DNA of 25,704 nt. It comes from Bacteroidales bacterium (GTDB lineage Bacteria > Bacteroidota > Bacteroidia > Bacteroidales > VadinHA17). The stretch is taken from the NCBI GenBank assembly GCA_016936695.1, contig JAFGXK010000208.1, forward strand, positions 1 to 25,704, read 5' to 3'. Within the stretch, counting starts at the first letter, position 1. Each line of letters opens with the position of its first letter. The notes beneath the pieces are model-generated. The model saw only the letters and a program-made list of their open reading frames with translations. It had not been told where the DNA came from and made no database searches. A program made the position numbers and the translations under genes. Below are positions 21,734 through 25,704 of this stretch, piece after piece.

Positions 21734-23611
21734 TCATTGTTCAACAATTGATCCTTCACCTTCACCATCAACCCATTTCATCGGAGTTACATTTGACTCA
21801 AAGCCGGGGTAACCGAAATTCTGGTTGATATGCCCGAGGCTGTTTGCATTGATTGCTGAGGATAGAACCGGCCAGAGAACAATGTAAGGTGCCACCCGGT
21901 AGTTATAGAACGGAGCCCTGACGTTGTCCCTGTAGAACACATTCTTTTCTATCACCCTGTCGTACCAGAAATTGTCTGTCCCGAATGAATTCATACTGTA
22001 TGTCTTTCCGTTATAGCAGGGTTTTCCTGTTTTGGCCAGTATGTAAGCGATACGCGTCAGTTCGGTTTTCCTTTTCTCCTCGTAATATAGTTCCCTTGCC
22101 CTTTCATCCAGGATAGTTCCGATATTTATCTGGTCGGATGTGTAGGGAGAGCATCCGGCACGTACTCTGACAGCATTCAGGTCGTCTGCAGCAAGATCGG
22201 GCTGATCATTCCAGAAATAAGCCTCGGATCTCAGAAGGTACGTTTCCGCCAGTCTCATCTCATACCAGTCTCCGAATCCGCCGTCGGGAGTGTTATCGGT
22301 CGGGTCGATTACATACAGTTTATAGTGAGGCCAGTCGAACCACGATCTGATTGTATCAGTACAGAGAATACCTCCCCCGGCATCAAAAAGCTGGAGATGC
22401 TGGTTGTAATAGGGGTCACCGTTTGCCTTAAGTCCGGGCACATTGTAAACCAGGTCTTCCATCCTAATCCAGTTGGGGTATTTGTGCCGCATGTCGTTCG
22501 GGTCATCCCACAGGTCGTGCTGGTACCATGGGCTTGGACGAAGGCGTCCGATGCCCCTTCCATACATTCCTACCTGGTCGATCTCAACAGGAAAACCTCC
22601 TACAAGAGCGCCTCCCGGCTGGTCTGTTGTCCCAGTCTGGCCTGTCGGCGTTTTTACTTTTCCGGCCCCTCCCCAGTAAGGTACAGCCTGACGCATGATC
22701 CTGAGCTTTTCACTTGCTCCGTCTTCAGTCATGGTTTCACTGCATACAAACAGCCAGATTGTTTCAGTGTTTTCGGCGAGTGCCTTGTTCTCTTCCTGGT
22801 GAAGGTCCCAGATAAGGTCATGTGTCGGGTCATTTTTGGACGAACCGAACCTGGTTGTCATAAGAGAATGGATTCCATCATTAATGACAGCGTTTGCGGA
22901 AGCTATTGCATCGTCGAACTCAAGGAGCGACATGTTAACTTTTGTAAGCAGATGATTTACAGCTGCCTTATTGATGTCTCCAACTGGAGCATCGGCGTCT
23001 ACCCACTGTGCTGCAAAGTCAAGGTCTTTTTTGCATTTCTGCAGAATACTTTCCCGTGTGCAGGAATAGAAATCGAGTCTGGGCTGGGTTATCTCTTCGA
23101 GAATAAGCGGAACGTCACCGAACTGATGAACGAGCCGGTAATAGACGTTGGCTCTATGAAAATATGCTTTTCCTAGGATGTTATTACGTTCAGCATCGCT
23201 TTTCCATTCGGCATTATCGATTCTTGAGATCACCACGTTGGCATACTTGATCCTGTTGTAAGCTTCAGTCCAGTACCTGCCAAGCTTAGTCACGTCGCCG
23301 TAACTGAAGTTGGCATCAGGAAGTATCACGGCCGGCATATCCATGTGGATACCTGTTTTATCGGTGGTACCTTCAACTGCGATATCCGAAAAGATCCCTT
23401 CTGAAATGAAGGGAGGGGTATCCCCGTACATCTCATGCCTGGCATTTCGCAGACAGGCAATAAGAGCGGCATTGAAGCCTTCGGCGTTCACAAACGTATT
23501 TTCGGGAGCATAGAATGATAGAGGCTCCGGTTTGAGAAAGTCTTCGGAACACCTGGGACCGATGAAAACGAGTGCCGTCAGGAATAATATCATTAAAAAT
23601 ATCTTTTTCAT
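21734..23611 (-). CDS. susD: SusD/RagB-family glycan-binding lipoprotein
   Basis: The 625-residue protein has a hydrophobic signal and the lipid-anchor Cys21 followed by SEDFL, the usual start of mature SusD proteins. TPR-like helices (GKAYFHRANVYYRLVHQFGDVPLI, KAAVNHLLTKVNM) and the C-terminal RAGCSPYT and ERARELYYEEKRKTEL segments are family landmarks. It sits on the cell surface as a lid on its SusC partner, encoded 11 nt upstream. The residues just before Cys21 (GPR) are not a standard lipobox. It is slightly longer than many SusDs. The glycan bound is unknown. Confidence 0.93.
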   Translation of the reverse strand: MKKIFLMILFLTALVFIGPRCSEDFLKPEPLSFYAPENTFVNAEGFNAALIACLRNARHEMYGDTPPFISEGIFSDIAVEGTTDKTGIHMDMPAVILPDANFSYGDVTKLGRYWTEAYNRIKYANVVISRIDNAEWKSDAERNNILGKAYFHRANVYYRLVHQFGDVPLILEEITQPRLDFYSCTRESILQKCKKDLDFAAQWVDADAPVGDINKAAVNHLLTKVNMSLLEFDDAIASANAVINDGIHSLMTTRFGSSKNDPTHDLIWDLHQEENKALAENTETIWLFVCSETMTEDGASEKLRIMRQAVPYWGGAGKVKTPTGQTGTTDQPGGALVGGFPVEIDQVGMYGRGIGRLRPSPWYQHDLWDDPNDMRHKYPNWIRMEDLVYNVPGLKANGDPYYNQHLQLFDAGGGILCTDTIRSWFDWPHYKLYVIDPTDNTPDGGFGDWYEMRLAETYLLRSEAYFWNDQPDLAADDLNAVRVRAGCSPYTSDQINIGTILDERARELYYEEKRKTELTRIAYILAKTGKPCYNGKTYSMNSFGTDNFWYDRVIEKNVFYRDNVRAPFYNYRVAPYIVLWPVLSSAINANSLGHINQNFGYPGFESNVTPMKWVDGEGEGSIVEQ

Positions 23612-23622
23612 ATCCGGTAATT

Positions 23623-25704
23623 TTAAAGGGTGATATTTACTTTGAATGAGATATAGGAAGGCGTGTAGGAATTATTTTCCGGATCCATCCATGACCATTG
23701 AGGAGCATAAACAAGCGGGTTGTCAGCAACCAGTGACAGCCTGCAGTTTACAATCTTGAGTCGTGAGAGCAGACTGTTCGGGATATTGTAGGAAAGTGAC
23801 ACATTATCAAACCTTACGAATGAGTTTTTCTCCCACACATTGAAGTTGGTTTCATAGCTTTCAACTCTTGCCCATTTGTTACCGGGATTGTCAGCAGTCC
23901 AGTAGGGAACGTCGTAATAAGTACCCCTGTCGTAAAATGCCTCGTTGTTCCTGAGGAAGTTATTTGCCTTAAGATGACCGAGATAAGAGTACATTTTCAG
24001 GGATAGCTGCCAGTTTTTGTACTGGACATCATTTCTCAGACTGATCCTTACTTTCGGTCTCCTGAATCCCAGGAACTGTTTATCGTCATTGGTATAATAT
24101 CCGTCTTCATCGAAATCGAGCAGTTTATAATCTCCGGGTGAGCGGGAGTAAGCTGTTGCTTCTGCAGATTCTGAGGACTGCCATATTCCCAGTGATTTAT
24201 AGTCCCATACTTCATCAATTGCGTGGCCTATAAACCATTCATTGGTGATATCATCAACTTCCTTCAGTTCTCCTGTTACTTCATTAGTTTTAAAGTCACC
24301 AAACAGGTGAACAATCTTGTTTCTGTTGTGCGATACAGAGAAGTCGGATGTCCAGGAGAAATCATTGGTTGAGATATTAACCGAATTCAGGGTTATTTCG
24401 AATCCCCTGTTGTTAACCTGACCCATGTTTGAGAACACGCTTGCGTAGCCGGTCACGTTGGGAAGCTGGCGTGGGATGATCAGGTCTTTGGTTATGGAGA
24501 AGTATGCTTCGATTGTTCCTCTCAGTCGCCCTTTAAGAACGGCAAAGTCGAGTCCGCCGTTATAAGCCGAAGTACGTTCCCACTTCAGATTTGCATTTGC
24601 CATACGGCTGGTATAAAGCTGTGAAACGTATTGTTCAGCGCCGCCTTCAATAAGAAGGAACTTCCCTGAGTTGAGGTTGGATAGCGCATCGTAAATACCC
24701 ACGCCGCGGTTTCCATTAACTCCGTATGACAACCTTACCTTCAGCTGATCGATCCAGTCGACATTAAAAAATTCTTCCTCGCTTATGGTCCATCCTCCTG
24801 CAACTGACCAGAAACTGGCCCTGGGGTTAGCCTGACCGAAAGCCGAGTAACCGTCGCGGCGGAAAGAACCGGTAAGGTTGTACCTTGATTTGAATGTGTA
24901 ATTCAATCTGGCGAGAAGTGCATCCCCGGTGCTTGTTTCATCGTTGCTGGTAAGGGATACATCCTCGGTTGCAGCCTGCATCCTGTGGTATCCAAGAACA
25001 TCGGAAGGCTGGAAATTCTGTCTTTCCATATATTCATACCAGTAATTGTATTTTTCGGCATTCTGAACGAAAGTTGCATCGAAAGCGTGGTCGCCGAAAG
25101 TCTTATTCCATTTCAGCATGTTGTTTATCTGCCATTCGAATACCGTTGTATTTGCCCGGGAGGCTCTTCCACCTTGCAATTCCCACAAAAAATGACCTGA
25201 TGAGTAGGAGTTGTAATCCCTGTTCCAGTTGAATCTGGGTATGAATTCTGAGGTGAAAGATAGTCCAAGCGGTAAAGTCACTGTGGCAAATATCTTGCTG
25301 CTCAGGGTATTGTATTTCCTGAAGCGGTCGCGGAACATCATTTCGAGCCAGAAGTTAGGGGCATTGATATAGCCTGAAGGCGTCAGCTCAAGAGTTACTC
25401 CGTCCTCCTGGAACATTGATGAATAGGGGGTGTTGTAAAGGCTGGTTCCGGGAGTAATAGGGCTTTCATCGCGGAATGCCATCTGGGCATTCAGGCCAAC
25501 CTTCAGGAAATTCGTCACGTCGGCATCGAGGTTGATCCTTGAACGGATAGTGCTGAATTCCTCGTTATACCGTATTCCTTCGTTATCGGTGTAGCCAAGT
25601 GACCAGTAGTATGAAACGGCATCGGAACTTCCCGACAGACTCAGGTTATAGTCCTGGGTAAGTCCGTTCTGCCATGTGTAATCCTTGAAATCGGTTATCC
25701 TGCC
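23623..25704 (-). CDS. susC: SusC/RagA TonB-dependent outer-membrane transporter, C-terminal part
   Basis: The frame is open from the right edge of the window to the stop at 23623, giving 693 residues; the true start lies beyond 25704. Only the beta-barrel part is visible, with family blocks such as SGSSDAVSYYWSLGY, the plasticity segment RLSYGVNGNRG, GLDFAVLKGRLRGTIEAY, NRGFEITLNS and RNDVQYKNWQLS, ending VNITL. The signal peptide, carboxypeptidase-regulatory-like domain, TonB box and plug are outside. SusC proteins are usually about 1000 residues. It imports oligosaccharides using TonB energy, with SusD encoded 11 nt downstream. Confidence 0.93.
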   Translation of the reverse strand, partial: GRITDFKDYTWQNGLTQDYNLSLSGSSDAVSYYWSLGYTDNEGIRYNEEFSTIRSRINLDADVTNFLKVGLNAQMAFRDESPITPGTSLYNTPYSSMFQEDGVTLELTPSGYINAPNFWLEMMFRDRFRKYNTLSSKIFATVTLPLGLSFTSEFIPRFNWNRDYNSYSSGHFLWELQGGRASRANTTVFEWQINNMLKWNKTFGDHAFDATFVQNAEKYNYWYEYMERQNFQPSDVLGYHRMQAATEDVSLTSNDETSTGDALLARLNYTFKSRYNLTGSFRRDGYSAFGQANPRASFWSVAGGWTISEEEFFNVDWIDQLKVRLSYGVNGNRGVGIYDALSNLNSGKFLLIEGGAEQYVSQLYTSRMANANLKWERTSAYNGGLDFAVLKGRLRGTIEAYFSITKDLIIPRQLPNVTGYASVFSNMGQVNNRGFEITLNSVNISTNDFSWTSDFSVSHNRNKIVHLFGDFKTNEVTGELKEVDDITNEWFIGHAIDEVWDYKSLGIWQSSESAEATAYSRSPGDYKLLDFDEDGYYTNDDKQFLGFRRPKVRISLRNDVQYKNWQLSLKMYSYLGHLKANNFLRNNEAFYDRGTYYDVPYWTADNPGNKWARVESYETNFNVWEKNSFVRFDNVSLSYNIPNSLLSRLKIVNCRLSLVADNPLVYAPQWSWMDPENNSYTPSYISFKVNITL

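Noticed and set aside
22325..23176. Plus-strand 283-codon open frame within susD
   Set aside because: It is fully antisense to a clear SusD gene, with Cys-rich and unlike-protein composition and no promoter; a shadow frame.

Overview
The window looks like a chromosomal segment of an anaerobic, glycan-degrading member of the Bacteroidota (Bacteroidales/Marinilabiliales-like). The support is a SusC/SusD pair, secreted glycoside hydrolases, Tat-type Gfo/Idh/MocA oxidoreductases, and promoters matching the Bacteroidota consensus (TTG, about 20 nt, TAnnTTTG) with no clear Shine-Dalgarno sites. No tRNA, rRNA, CRISPR array, transposase or phage gene was seen.

Layout. (1) 43-1149: an exported helical-repeat (TPR-like) protein gene broken by an in-frame amber codon. 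(2) 1198-2118 (-): metA, whose residue 111 is Glu, predicting an acetyl-CoA-using homoserine transacylase. Its upstream region contains hairpins. (3) 2320-2800: two candidate small ORFs; the second (44 aa) has its own consensus promoter and a strong intrinsic terminator. (4) 2850-4924: a small outer-membrane beta-barrel protein converging on a YfcC/DcuC-family transporter, the two overlapping at their stop codons. (5) 5095-8635: an apparent operon of a GH172 (DUF2961) enzyme, a Tat lipoprotein Gfo/Idh/MocA oxidoreductase and a Tat-type TIM-barrel sugar isomerase/epimerase-like protein. (6) 8649-8778: short direct and inverted intergenic repeats. (7) 8783-11115 (-): a phospholipid cassette of PlsC acyltransferase, a diacylglycerol-kinase-family lipid kinase and a HAD-IB phosphatase. 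(8) 11200-12726 (-): a two-domain lectin-like/TolB-type beta-propeller protein. (9) 13034-16832: a tightly packed one-carbon cluster of corrinoid protein, methyl-H4folate:corrinoid methyltransferase, a fused MetV-MetF methylene-H4folate reductase and a stand-alone B12 reactivation protein. It is preceded by a consensus promoter whose -33 element lies inside a perfect LacI-family operator match. (10) 16910-19135: a GH3 enzyme. (11) 19238-25704 (-): a polysaccharide-utilisation locus with SusC (5' end outside the window), SusD, a second Gfo/Idh/MocA oxidoreductase and a DUF6807 (PmoA-like) protein.

How they may work together. The glycan genes suggest import through SusCD and hydrolysis by GH3 and GH172. 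Two oxidoreductase modules may also modify or cleave sugars by oxidation, as in the 3-keto-glycoside routes known from Bacteroides. The one-carbon cluster carries methyl groups from methylene-H4folate to a corrinoid protein and has its own reactivase, but no homocysteine-binding methyltransferase is present, so the final methyl acceptor is unknown. This cluster, its apparent LacI-type control, and the 44-aa small-protein unit are the parts most worth following up.
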